Below are positions 32,837 through 41,292 of a stretch of DNA of 64,000 nt, piece after piece. The notes beneath the pieces were generated by a model. The model was not told the DNA's origin. It was given only the letters and a program-made list of their open reading frames with translations, and ran no database searches. The position numbers were made by a program, and so were the translations under genes. Every line of letters begins with the position of its first letter. Within the stretch, counting starts at the first letter, position 1. This DNA is from WTFY01 sp965220895 (GTDB taxonomy: Bacteria > Pseudomonadota > Gammaproteobacteria > UBA4575): positions 1,426,001 to 1,490,000 of the forward strand of contig OZ244850.1 in assembly GCA_965220895.1 (NCBI GenBank), read 5' to 3'.

Positions 32837-32862
32837 AGAACCGGCTCCGCAAAGCCGGTTCT
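32837..32862. terminator. Hairpin between converging genes
   Basis: AGAACCGGCT and AGCCGGTTCT form a perfect 10-base stem with a 6-base loop, between the small gene ending at 32787 and metY ending at 32872. No long T-run follows on either strand, so it is probably a weak or bidirectional terminator. Confidence 0.55.
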
Positions 32863-32871
32863 CGTTACGGC

Positions 32872-34146
32872 TTAACCGGATTTTTCAAGGGCCTGATCGA
32901 TGTCTTCCAGGATGTCATCAATGTGTTCGATCCCGATCGACAACCTCACCAGGTCATCGCTTACACCGGCAACTTTCTGCTCTTCCTTGGACAGCTGGCG
33001 ATGCGTGGTGGTGGCCGGATGGCAGGCCAGAGACTTGGCATCACCAATGTTGACCAGCCGAACGATCAGGTTCAGGGCATCAATGAATTTCACACCGGCA
33101 TCGAGCCCTCCCTTGATTCCGAAACTCAGGATTCCGGAGGCCCGCCCGCTGCAATATTTTTCCACCAGGGGGTAGTCCTCATGCGTGGGCAGACCGGCGT
33201 AGTTGACCCAGGTGACATTTGGGTGCTTTTCCAGATGCTCGGCCACGGCCAGTGCATTTTCACAGTGGCGGTCCATTCGCACCGGCAGGCTTTCCACCCC
33301 CTGCAATACCAGGAAACTGTTCATGGGCGAAATCGCCGGCCCGATGTTGCGCAGCGGTACAACCCGGACACGGCCGATGTACGCAGCCTGGCCCAGTGCT
33401 TCCGTGTAGACCACCCCGTGATAGGAGGGATCCGGTTCGTTCAGCATGGGAAACCGTTCCTTGTGGTCGGCCCACGGGAAGTTTCCCGAGTCCACGACGA
33501 TGCCCCCGATCGTTGTGCCGTGTCCGGTCATGTACTTGGTCAGTGAATGAATGACGATATCCGCTCCAAACTCGAAAGGCCGGCACAAGTAAGGACTCGG
33601 TACGGTGTTGTCCACCATGACCGGGACCCCCTGCGCATGGGCAACCTCGACCGTTTTTTCCAGGTCTATGATGTTGCCGGCCGGGTTCCCGAGGGATTCG
33701 CAGAAAACGACTTTTGTGTTGTCATCGATGGCGGCGGCAATGGCGTCCATGTCGCGGTAATCTACAAACCGGACATCGATCCCGAGTTTTGGCAGGGTAT
33801 GCGCAAACAGGTTATACGTGCCCCCGTACAAGGTGGTTACCGAAACGATGTTGTCTCCGCGTTCCGCTATCGCAAAAATTGCCAGGGAAATGGCTGCCAT
33901 TCCGGATGACAGGGCCAGCGCGCCGATACCCCCCTCCATCGCCGCAATGCGCTGTTCCAGCACCGCGGTGGTCGGATTCATGATGCGCGTGTAGATGTTT
34001 CCCTCGACCTTCAGGTCAAACAGGTCGGCACCGTGCTGGGTGTTGTCAAACGCATAAGACGAGGTTTGGTAGATCGGTACAGCCACCGCCTTGGTGGTTG
34101 CCTCCGGCGAGTAGCCACTGTGTATGGCAAGAGTTTCAATTTTCAT
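32872..34146 (-). CDS. metY: O-acetylhomoserine sulfhydrylase
   Basis: 424 residues, a PLP enzyme of the Cys/Met metabolism family. It makes homocysteine from O-acetylhomoserine and sulfide. Motifs: ETLAIHSGYSPEATTKAVAVPIYQTSSYAF, IYTRIMNPTTAVLEQRIAAMEGG, ALSSGMAAI, TTLYGGTYNLF, the PLP lysine in IVIHSLTKYMTGHGTTIGG, and the C-terminal LACHPATTTHRQL with GVSDDLVRLSIGIEH. Length over 420 and NPT, HGTTIGG patterns distinguish it from MetB/MetC. About 210 gene-free bases separate it from the upstream bolA-like gene; no known SAM riboswitch consensus is visible there. Confidence 0.95.
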   Translation of the reverse strand: MKIETLAIHSGYSPEATTKAVAVPIYQTSSYAFDNTQHGADLFDLKVEGNIYTRIMNPTTAVLEQRIAAMEGGIGALALSSGMAAISLAIFAIAERGDNIVSVTTLYGGTYNLFAHTLPKLGIDVRFVDYRDMDAIAAAIDDNTKVVFCESLGNPAGNIIDLEKTVEVAHAQGVPVMVDNTVPSPYLCRPFEFGADIVIHSLTKYMTGHGTTIGGIVVDSGNFPWADHKERFPMLNEPDPSYHGVVYTEALGQAAYIGRVRVVPLRNIGPAISPMNSFLVLQGVESLPVRMDRHCENALAVAEHLEKHPNVTWVNYAGLPTHEDYPLVEKYCSGRASGILSFGIKGGLDAGVKFIDALNLIVRLVNIGDAKSLACHPATTTHRQLSKEEQKVAGVSDDLVRLSIGIEHIDDILEDIDQALEKSG

Positions 34147-34357
34147 GAACGGGTTTCCTTAAAAAAAGACAAGACCCTGCGGTGCTCTGATCTGGACAAA
34201 AAACAGCTTTGGATCCTGAAAATTTACGGGGGTATGTAGTTATAGCAGTAACCGGTCCTTGTCAATCTAACGTGAAAAATAAGGCAAGCTCTATATCCTG
34301 ATTGAAAGAGTCCGGGAATTGTGGGCATGTGGCCGGGTAGGGAAATACCTACTTTGA

Positions 34358-34603
34358 TCAGTTGGCCGCCTGCTGTTCCCATTCCGATGGCGTAAAGGTC
34401 TTGATGCTCAGCGCATGCAGCGCGCCGCTGGCAATGTGTGATTTGACAGTCGAGTAGACGAGCTGGTGCTCCTTGACCATGCTCATGCCCTCGAAGCATT
34501 CACTGATCACGGTTGCCTCATACTTGCCCTCGGTGCCGCTGACAATGGCTTGCGAGTCCGGCACACCCTGTTCAATCAAGCTCTTGATTTCTTCCGCATG
34601 CAT
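34358..34603 (-). CDS. ibaG: BolA-family protein, IbaG-like
   Basis: 81 residues from the ATG at 34603; the longer frame to 34681 starts upstream of the family's N-terminus and is rejected. BolA/IbaG proteins form [2Fe-2S] complexes with monothiol glutaredoxins and influence iron and cell-envelope physiology. The motif IKSLIEQGVPDSQAIVSG, then YEATVISECFEGMSMVKEHQLVYST and the HALSIKTFTPSEW end correspond better to IbaG (YrbA) than to BolA. It follows rnd by about 90 bases. Confidence 0.85.
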   Translation of the reverse strand: MHAEEIKSLIEQGVPDSQAIVSGTEGKYEATVISECFEGMSMVKEHQLVYSTVKSHIASGALHALSIKTFTPSEWEQQAAN

Positions 34604-34693
34604 AAGATGACAGGCCTCCTGCGGCATTCCGTCAGGTTTTTGAAAAACCTGTGCCAAGCTCGGAATTATACCCGGTTGCACAGCTGATTTTCA

Positions 34694-35797
34694 TTATTCT
34701 TCTCCGAGCAGCTGCTTCAGACCATTGCCAATCAGGTTCAGGCGCCAGCTCTGCAGCTTGTGCAGTTCTTCCGGTTCACAGACCCATGTTTCCAGCATGC
34801 TGCGGGTGGCCAGGAAGTTGGGCGTGATGCCGAGTTGTTCGGCACGTTCGCGGACAAATCCTTTGGCCTGCTTGAGCAGTTTGCGCTGTTGGCGCGACAG
34901 GTTGGAGGTTGCGATCGACTCTGGCCAGTCCCCCTTGGGGGTCTGCATGGCCTTGGTTATGCAATCGAGCAGCTTTTCGGCATACCGTCCCCGCTGTTTG
35001 CGAGTCAACAGTTCCACCTTTGCCAGGGATGCGGCACTGGTGGGTTGTTTGACTGCAAGCTCATGCAAGGTCTCATCCCGCAGGATCCATTGCCTTGGCC
35101 GGTTTTGTTGCATGGCCTCGCAGTCGCGCCAGTGTGCGAGCCATTTGAGGACATTCAACTGTTTCGATGACAGCTTTCTGGCCCCCTTCACCGATTTCCA
35201 CAAACTGTGGGCATCCGCTTTGTACTTGTTCACATCATTCAGTTGCCGGCATTCGCTTTCCACCCAGTGTGTCCGCCCTTTGTCTTCGAGTTCCTTTTTC
35301 AACAACGCGTAGATCTGCGACAGGTACCGTACATCATTGGCGGCATACTGGATGGCCTTCTCGGGCAGGGGGCGCCGGGTCCAGACCGAGCGAGACAGGG
35401 ACTTGTCGAGCGGCACGCCGCACAACCTGTCGACGAGCTGCGCATAGCTGATCTGGTCACCGTGGCCCAGTGCGCTGGCGGCAATCTGGGTATCGAAGAC
35501 GGGATACGGGATTTCCCCGTTGATCATGAACAGGATTTCGAGATCCTGGCGAGCGGCGTGGAAAACTTTCGTGATGGTTTTCGAGGCAAAAAGCTTATTC
35601 AGTACCGACAAGTCCTTTATGATGAGCGTATCGATACAAACGATCCGGGTTTCCGTAGCGATTTGCATCAAACATAGCTTGGGGTAGTACGTGTCCTCGC
35701 GCATGAATTCGGTATCTGCGCAAACCCAGTCCTGGCGGACCGCATGCGTGCAAAAGGCTTCCAACTGATCCAGATTGTCGATGATTTCTATTTCCAT
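34694..35797 (-). CDS. rnd: Ribonuclease D
   Basis: 367 residues. A 3'-5' exoribonuclease that trims tRNA precursors. DEDDy catalytic motifs are visible: WVCADTEFMRED (DxE, about 25-36), VFHAARQDLEIL with the middle Asp, and AIQYAANDVRYLSQIY with the Tyr-x(3)-Asp. An HRDC RNA-binding domain follows from about residue 205 (LSSKQLNVLKWLAHWRDCEAMQQNRPRQWILRDETL). The start overlaps, head to head, the start region of the divergent ChaN-like lipoprotein gene. Confidence 0.93.
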   Translation of the reverse strand: MEIEIIDNLDQLEAFCTHAVRQDWVCADTEFMREDTYYPKLCLMQIATETRIVCIDTLIIKDLSVLNKLFASKTITKVFHAARQDLEILFMINGEIPYPVFDTQIAASALGHGDQISYAQLVDRLCGVPLDKSLSRSVWTRRPLPEKAIQYAANDVRYLSQIYALLKKELEDKGRTHWVESECRQLNDVNKYKADAHSLWKSVKGARKLSSKQLNVLKWLAHWRDCEAMQQNRPRQWILRDETLHELAVKQPTSAASLAKVELLTRKQRGRYAEKLLDCITKAMQTPKGDWPESIATSNLSRQQRKLLKQAKGFVRERAEQLGITPNFLATRSMLETWVCEPEELHKLQSWRLNLIGNGLKQLLGEE

Positions 35798-36773
35798 TCC
35801 CGACAGTGTAACGGCAACTCGCCGTTTGGCCTATCGCGTGTGCGGCTGCCTGCTGTTCGCAGGTTGCCTGGCGTTGTCTGCCAGTCCCGGCCATGCCCGG
35901 GACTGGCAATCCCCTTTTTACCAGGATCACGTACTGGTGGGAAAAATCTGGGACACGCGGGAAAGCCGCTGGATCACGGAACGGCAACTGCATGCGGCAG
36001 TGCTGGAATACAAGTTCATTTTGCTGGGAGAAACCCACGACAACCCCGATCACCACCGGTTGCAGGCGCAGATACTGAACGGTCTTGCGACCGCGGGCCA
36101 CAAGCCTGCCGTCATCATGGAAATGCTGGCGCAGGAGGCCTGGCAGGACCAGCCTGCCTTCTGGACTGACCTTGAACGGTTACAACAGCAGGCTGCGGCA
36201 CAGGATGAACGCTGGCCATGGGACCTCTACATGCCTCTTTTGCAGAGCGTGGTGGACCATGGCCTGAAGCTCGTGGCAGGCAATGTAAAACGCAAGACCC
36301 TGCATGGCCGGATCACGGAGACCGGAGCGAACTGGCGCCAGGAGCTGAGCGCCCGGTATTCGATCCCGGAACACGGCCTTGGGCAACTGGAACGGGAAAT
36401 CGCAGAATCCCATTGCGGCTACGTTGATCCTGGCCACCTGCCGTTTATGGTGGAAGCACAATTGCAAAGGGATCGGGCCATGGCTGTGGCCCTGGTGGAC
36501 AGCCCGGCGCCCGCAGTGCTCATCGCCGGTCGCGGCCACATCCGCAACGACTATGCCGTGCCGGTGCAGCTACGCAATGCGTACCGCCACGGTTCCCTGC
36601 TGTCGATCGCGCTGTTCCCGGTAAGTCCCGATGCGCACAGGCCCGAGGATTACCCGCAGGACACACGTGATGCCTACGACATTGTGTATTTTACACCCAG
36701 CCATACGCGTGAAGACCCTTGTGAGAAGTTCAAGCACCAGCTGCAGAATCTGCGCGCACATGACATCGAATAA
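35781..36773 (+). CDS. ChaN-family (DUF399) lipoprotein
   Basis: 330 residues from the ATG at 35781; a TTG at 35775 is also possible. An N-terminal lipoprotein signal ends in a lipobox (LLFAGC). The mature protein has the ChaN/TraB-Tiki-like pattern FILLGETHDNPDHHRLQA, PAVIMEMLAQEAW, WPWDLYMPLLQSVVDHGL, and a GHIRNDYAVPV strand-loop with GRGH. Members of this family bind haem and are iron-regulated in some bacteria, or act as metalloproteases; which applies here is unknown. Its start lies inside the head-to-head overlap with rnd, so their promoters must overlap. Confidence 0.85.
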   Translation: MISISIPDSVTATRRLAYRVCGCLLFAGCLALSASPGHARDWQSPFYQDHVLVGKIWDTRESRWITERQLHAAVLEYKFILLGETHDNPDHHRLQAQILNGLATAGHKPAVIMEMLAQEAWQDQPAFWTDLERLQQQAAAQDERWPWDLYMPLLQSVVDHGLKLVAGNVKRKTLHGRITETGANWRQELSARYSIPEHGLGQLEREIAESHCGYVDPGHLPFMVEAQLQRDRAMAVALVDSPAPAVLIAGRGHIRNDYAVPVQLRNAYRHGSLLSIALFPVSPDAHRPEDYPQDTRDAYDIVYFTPSHTREDPCEKFKHQLQNLRAHDIE

Positions 36774-36833
36774 AGGGCGATGACGGTCGCTTCGCGGTAC
36801 GTGTGCTGCGGCTGGCAGCAGCAGGCGCTCGGC

Positions 36834-37313
36834 TCAGCTGGCTCTTTGGACTGCGCGCAATACCTTGTAGACTGCCGGCCACATCAGCATGCTGGTAAGC
36901 ACCGGAGCCCAGTACGTCCAGGACTTGGGGTCTTCTCCCTGTATACCCTGGATCCAGAGCAATATGCTCATGTAAGGCAACAGGGTGATGCCGACAAAGA
37001 TGGCTTGCTGGTGAAGCGGGTAATTCCGGGCCCGGGTGTGGAACCGGACCGTGATAAAGGCAAGGATGGCAAAGCCCAGGGCATACTGTCCCAGCAGCGT
37101 GCCGTACACGACATCGACCAGAAGGCCCAGCAGCCATGCGATTCCAACACCCAGATGTTCAGGCCGGGCCATGGACCAGTAAATCAGCGTGATCGCCAGC
37201 CAGTCCGGACGCCAGGGACCGGCCCAGTCCGGCAGCGGGATCAGCATCAGTATCAGGGCAGCCAGCAAGGTGCCGCCCATCGCATAGAATATGGGTGAAA
37301 GCTGGCGACTCAT
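36834..37313 (-). CDS. mreD: Rod shape-determining membrane protein MreD
   Basis: 159 residues with five to six membrane segments: FYAMGGTLLAALILMLIPLPD, WLAITLIYWSMA, GIAWLLGLLVDVVYGTLLGQYALGFAILAFI, and two further hydrophobic stretches. MreD is a small integral inner-membrane protein of the rod (elongasome) complex that works with MreC, MreB, RodA and PBP2. The combination DWAGPWRPDWLAI, followed by ARPEHLGVGIAWLLGLLVD, is family-typical. Its ATG overlaps the mreC stop (ATGA). Confidence 0.92.
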   Translation of the reverse strand: MSRQLSPIFYAMGGTLLAALILMLIPLPDWAGPWRPDWLAITLIYWSMARPEHLGVGIAWLLGLLVDVVYGTLLGQYALGFAILAFITVRFHTRARNYPLHQQAIFVGITLLPYMSILLWIQGIQGEDPKSWTYWAPVLTSMLMWPAVYKVLRAVQRAS

Positions 37314-38119
37314 CGGGCTTTCGTATGGGTTTCGGCCGTTTTCGGGAATTGCTCTTCACTGTTACGCAGCAACAGGGTTTCCCGAATGGTATTGAGGTTC
37401 GTCAGGGGTTTGGCTTCGACTTTTAAAAAGGCCTCGCCGGCGATCGACTGAATGCTGATAATCTCTGCGACCGGGTAATTTGGGGGGTACCGTCCATCCA
37501 GTCCGGAAGTCGTAATCAGGTCGCCGACCTGGATGTCGGTCGTGTTCACAAGATGTCGAAGTTCCAGTTTGTCATTGTTTCCCGTGCCGACCACCAGGCT
37601 GCGCTGGCCGCTGCGGGCGATGACGCCCAGCAGGGCATGGTTGGGATCCGTTATCAGGATTGCAATGGAGCTGACAGGGCCTGCCTTGTCTACCTGACCA
37701 ATGATTCCCTTGGCTCCCAGCAGGGGTTGACCCTCATGCACACCATCCTGTGTTCCCTTGTTCAGGACGATACGGTGGCGGTACGGGTTGAGATCGATGG
37801 AGAGCAGTTCTGCAATGAGTATCTGCTCTTCCTGGAGTTGCCTGGTGGAAGACAGCAGCTCTCGCAGGCGCACATTTTCCTGTTCCAGGACTGCGAACTT
37901 TTGCAGCTGCAAGTCAAGCAGGATCTGATTCGCGCGCAGCCGGGTATTTTCATCCAGCAGTTTTTTACGGCTGGCCAGGGACTCTGACCCCGCGTTGTAG
38001 ATTTTTGTGGGCAGGGAGACCACGTACTTGACGGGATACACCACCACGCTGATGCCCGAGCGCAGGAATCCCGGGTAATTGTAGTGGTAGTCTGTGACCA
38101 TCATGCCGATGGACAGCAT
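37310..38119 (-). CDS. mreC: Rod shape-determining protein MreC
   Basis: 269 residues. A periplasmic, membrane-anchored scaffold of the rod complex. The N-terminal segment LSIGMMVTDYHYNYPG keeps the usual MreC D-x-x N-terminal pattern; a classic transmembrane helix is weak in the annotated start and may begin a few residues upstream (the region before 38119 is open), so the start may be too short. Then a coiled coil (KKLLDENTRLRANQILLDLQL, LEQENVRLRELL) and the beta domain with IVLNKGTQDGVHEGQPLLGAKGIIGQV, LLGVIARSGQRSLV and LITTSGLDGRYPPNYPVAEI. It precedes mreD and follows mreB. Confidence 0.88.
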   Translation of the reverse strand: MLSIGMMVTDYHYNYPGFLRSGISVVVYPVKYVVSLPTKIYNAGSESLASRKKLLDENTRLRANQILLDLQLQKFAVLEQENVRLRELLSSTRQLQEEQILIAELLSIDLNPYRHRIVLNKGTQDGVHEGQPLLGAKGIIGQVDKAGPVSSIAILITDPNHALLGVIARSGQRSLVVGTGNNDKLELRHLVNTTDIQVGDLITTSGLDGRYPPNYPVAEIISIQSIAGEAFLKVEAKPLTNLNTIRETLLLRNSEEQFPKTAETHTKAR

Positions 38120-38284
38120 GGCCAGGAGGATCAGTTTCGCAGATGCGGACGGGCTAAGGACAAACAGCGGTTTGATGGCAACCTCCCCTGAACGACAGGC
38201 CAGTATTCCAGGGTCTCAGTGTTTGATCATAGCAGACATCCGTGTTGTCCGCCGCATGTGGCCGGGTTTCAGCGCTTTGTTGCG

Positions 38285-39328
38285 CTAGTCTCTGGCCAGC
38301 AGTTCGGTGCCCGATTCTTCCATCAGTTCAAGGACCCGCCCACCCCCTCGTGCCACGGAGGTGAGGGGGTCGTCCGCAATGACTACCGGTACCCCGGTCT
38401 CCTCCATGATCAGGCGGTCCAGATCACGCAACAACGCACCGCCACCCGTGATGACGATTCCACGGTCCGCCACGTCTGCACCGAGTTCAGGCGGGGTTTG
38501 CTCCAGGGCCGTTCGCACTGCACTGACTATCCCCTGCAGCGGCTCCTGCAAAGCCTCAAGAATTTCATTGCTGTTCAGGGAAAAGCTTTTCGGGATGCCC
38601 TCGGACAGGTTTCTGCCCTTGACCTCGATTTCCAGCATCTCCTTGCCCGGGTACGCCGAGCCGATCTCGTGCTTGATGCGCTCGGCGGTGGATTCGCCGA
38701 TCAGCACACCGTAGTTGCGCCGGATGTAGTTGATGATGGCCTCGTTGAGCCGGTCGCCTCCAATCCGCGCAGAGGCAGAATAGACAATGCCGTTCAGGGA
38801 GATCACGGCCACCTCCGATGTGCCGCCGCCGATATCCAGTACCATTGAACCGAACGCTTCCTTGATCGGCAGGTTGGCACCCATGGCCGCAGCCAGGGGT
38901 TCTTCGATCAGGTAGGTCTTGAGCGCTCCCGCACTCAGTGCGGATTCACGAATGGCGCGGCGTTCCACCTGGGTCGCACCGCACGGCACGCATACCAGCA
39001 CGCGCGGACTGGGCCTTAACAGGTGGCTTCTGTGCACCTTGCGAATGAAGTACTGCAGCATTTTTTCCGTGGTGGTGAAATCCGCAATCACGCCGTCCTT
39101 CAATGGCCGGATGACATCAATGTTGGCTGGCGTGCGGCCCAGCATGCCCTTGGCTGCGGCACCCACCGCCTCAATGGCCCGTGGCCCCCCCTCCAGGTTG
39201 TTGCGAATCGCGACCACCGAGGGCTCGTTCAGCACGATGCCCTTGCCATGCATGTAAATCAGGGTATTGGCAGTGCCCAGGTCGATCGACAGGTCTTTGG
39301 AGAAGAGACTCAGGACGCGTTTGAACAT
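38285..39328 (-). CDS. mreB: Rod shape-determining actin homologue MreB
   Basis: 347 residues, the canonical length. It forms actin-like filaments at the inner membrane that guide wall growth. Typical: LSIDLGTANTLIYMHGKGIVLNEPSVVAI, GRTPANIDVIRPLKDGVIADFTTTEKML, the phosphate loop MVLDIGGGTSEVAVISL, the IGESTAERIKHEIGSAYPG segment and the C-terminal ITGGGALLRDLDRLIMEETG. The gene is transcribed to the left with mreC and mreD; 165 bases separate it from mreC. The opposite flank leads to gatC in the other direction, so the 167 bases at 39329-39495 hold both promoters. Confidence 0.97.
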   Translation of the reverse strand: MFKRVLSLFSKDLSIDLGTANTLIYMHGKGIVLNEPSVVAIRNNLEGGPRAIEAVGAAAKGMLGRTPANIDVIRPLKDGVIADFTTTEKMLQYFIRKVHRSHLLRPSPRVLVCVPCGATQVERRAIRESALSAGALKTYLIEEPLAAAMGANLPIKEAFGSMVLDIGGGTSEVAVISLNGIVYSASARIGGDRLNEAIINYIRRNYGVLIGESTAERIKHEIGSAYPGKEMLEIEVKGRNLSEGIPKSFSLNSNEILEALQEPLQGIVSAVRTALEQTPPELGADVADRGIVITGGGALLRDLDRLIMEETGVPVVIADDPLTSVARGGGRVLELMEESGTELLARD

Positions 39329-39495
39329 GAGCTGGACTGCAGGCGTATATCTGGTTGGAGTGAGGCGCTACTCTAGCAGTGGCTAAAATTTTGAGCAAGG
39401 CCGTATGCAAGTATGGTAGCTTGTGCTGCTATCATCTTTCCCCACAGGATGAACGCTTGTCCATCAACCGGTCCAGTCAAACCCAGGATCCTGCC

Positions 39496-39783
39496 ATGTC
39501 CATATCACTTGAGGAAGTTCTTAACATCAGCCACCTGGCCAGACTGCATGTCGATGAAGAGCAGGCCGGGCAGTATGCCGCAGACTTGTCAAAAATTCTG
39601 GCCTGGGTGCAGCAGATGAACCAGGTGGATACCCGGGGAGTCGTGCCCATGGCGCACCCCCTCGATGTCGTACAGCGACTGCGCGAGGACGAGGTCACTG
39701 AAACGGACCAGCGTGAAAAATTCCAGACCGTCGCGCCGCGTACCGACAGGGGTCTGTACCTGGTGCCCAAGGTGATCGAATAG
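39496..39783 (+). CDS. gatC: Aspartyl/glutamyl-tRNA amidotransferase subunit C
   Basis: 95 residues from the ATG at 39496; the longer frame to 39379 is not family-like. GatC is the small subunit that clamps GatA and GatB together in the GatCAB complex, which amidates mischarged Glu-tRNA(Gln) and Asp-tRNA(Asn). Typical SLEEVLNISHLARLHVDEEQ, DLSKILAWVQQMNQVDTRGV and LREDEVTETDQREKF. It is the first gene of the gatCAB operon, divergent from mreB. Confidence 0.93.
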   Translation: MSISLEEVLNISHLARLHVDEEQAGQYAADLSKILAWVQQMNQVDTRGVVPMAHPLDVVQRLREDEVTETDQREKFQTVAPRTDRGLYLVPKVIE

Positions 39784-39822
39784 TTTTTTGCCCGGGCATT
39801 GCAGGGACCCACTGTCATACCG

Positions 39823-41292
39823 ATGGAAGAGCTTTCCGTTTCACAGCTGGCAGCAGGCTTGGACCGCGGGGAATTCTCCAGCGTGGAACTCACCCGGCAT
39901 TTCCTGCACCGCATGCAGGCCCATCGGGAGCTCAATGCCTTCATCACTGAAATGGAAGAGCCCGCCATTTTGCAGGCGCGTCGCGCCGATCAGCGGATCA
40001 AGGAAAAAAAACATGGTCCGTTGACCGGCATACCCCTGGCCCACAAGGATATCTTCTGCATGGACGGCACCAAGACCTCGTGCGGATCCCGAATGCTGGA
40101 CAACTTTGTGGCGCCCTACGATGCGACGGTGGTGCGAAAGCTTGAGCAGGCCGGATGCGTGGTCTTGGGCAAAACCAACATGGACGAGTTTGCGATGGGC
40201 TCATCCAATGAGAACAGTTACTTCGGTCCGGTGAAAAATCCCTGGAATCCCGGGCATGTGCCGGGAGGCTCGTCCGGGGGGTCGGCGGCTGCCGTAGCAG
40301 CACGCCTGGTCCCTCTGGCAACCGGCACGGATACCGGCGGATCTATCCGGCAGCCTGCGGCATTTTGTGGAATCACGGGACTGAAGCCGACCTATGGGCG
40401 CGTGTCGCGGTACGGCATGATTGCCTATGCATCGAGCCTGGACCAGGCCGGACCCCTGGCGAAATCAGCCCAGGACTGCGCCTACCTGCTGCAGGCCATG
40501 GCCGGCTTCGACAACAGGGATTCGACCTGCATGGATGAACCGGTGCCGGCCTATGCGCAGGCTCTGGACGAACCGCTGCGGGGACGGGTCATCGGCATCC
40601 CCGATGAATACTTCGGCACCGGCCTGAGACCCGAGGTGAAAGACATCATGACCCGGGCCATTGCCTGGGCCGAAGGGCAGGGATGCATCATCCGGCCCAT
40701 CCGTTTGCCGAACACCAAACTGGCCATTCCTGCCTATTACGTGATCGCGACGGCTGAATGTTCCTCGAACCTGTCCCGTTTTGACGGCATCCGGTTCGGA
40801 CACCGCTGCCAGGCTCCCAAGGATTTGCATGACCTGTACCACCGCAGTCGAAGCGAAGGTTTCGGCACGGAAGTCAAGCGCCGGATCATGATCGGGACCT
40901 ACGCATTGTCCGCCGGGTATTACGATGCCTACTACCTGAAGGCCCAGCAGATCCGCCGCCTGATCAGCATGGATTTCAGCAAGGCATTCGAGACGGTCGA
41001 TTTCATTCTGGGGCCGACGGCACCGGAACCTGCCTTCAAGATCGGCGAAAAGACCGATGACCCGGTGACGATGTACTTGTCGGACATCTATACCATCTCG
41101 GTCAATCTGGCCGGCTTGCCGGCGGTCTCGGTTCCCTGCGGCATCCATGAAGGCCTGCCCGTCGGCATGCAGTTGATCGGCAACTACCTTGCCGAGAGCA
41201 GGCTGCTGAATTTTGCGCACCAGTACCAGTTGGCGACGGACTGGCACCGGCAGTGCCCTCCCGGGTGCATGCAGGGGAGTGGCGGCAAATGA
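39823..41292 (+). CDS. gatA: Aspartyl/glutamyl-tRNA amidotransferase subunit A
   Basis: 489 residues from the ATG at 39823; a TTG at 39799 is less likely. Amidase-signature glutaminase releasing ammonia for tRNA amidation. The Ser-cisSer-Lys triad is recognisable: Lys in IPLAHKDIFC (about residue 74) and the two serines in PGGSSGGSAAAVA and ATGTDTGGSIRQP. Downstream segments GLKPTYGRVSRYGMIAYASSLDQ, RRIMIGTYALSAGYYDAYYLKAQQ and LPAVSVPCGIHEGLPVGMQLIG are family-specific. The TGA stop overlaps the gatB ATG. Confidence 0.96.
   Translation: MEELSVSQLAAGLDRGEFSSVELTRHFLHRMQAHRELNAFITEMEEPAILQARRADQRIKEKKHGPLTGIPLAHKDIFCMDGTKTSCGSRMLDNFVAPYDATVVRKLEQAGCVVLGKTNMDEFAMGSSNENSYFGPVKNPWNPGHVPGGSSGGSAAAVAARLVPLATGTDTGGSIRQPAAFCGITGLKPTYGRVSRYGMIAYASSLDQAGPLAKSAQDCAYLLQAMAGFDNRDSTCMDEPVPAYAQALDEPLRGRVIGIPDEYFGTGLRPEVKDIMTRAIAWAEGQGCIIRPIRLPNTKLAIPAYYVIATAECSSNLSRFDGIRFGHRCQAPKDLHDLYHRSRSEGFGTEVKRRIMIGTYALSAGYYDAYYLKAQQIRRLISMDFSKAFETVDFILGPTAPEPAFKIGEKTDDPVTMYLSDIYTISVNLAGLPAVSVPCGIHEGLPVGMQLIGNYLAESRLLNFAHQYQLATDWHRQCPPGCMQGSGGK

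Noticed and set aside
34147..34357. Possible SAM riboswitch ahead of metY
   Set aside because: None of the conserved SAM-I/II or SAH riboswitch core elements can be found in the 211 gene-free bases.
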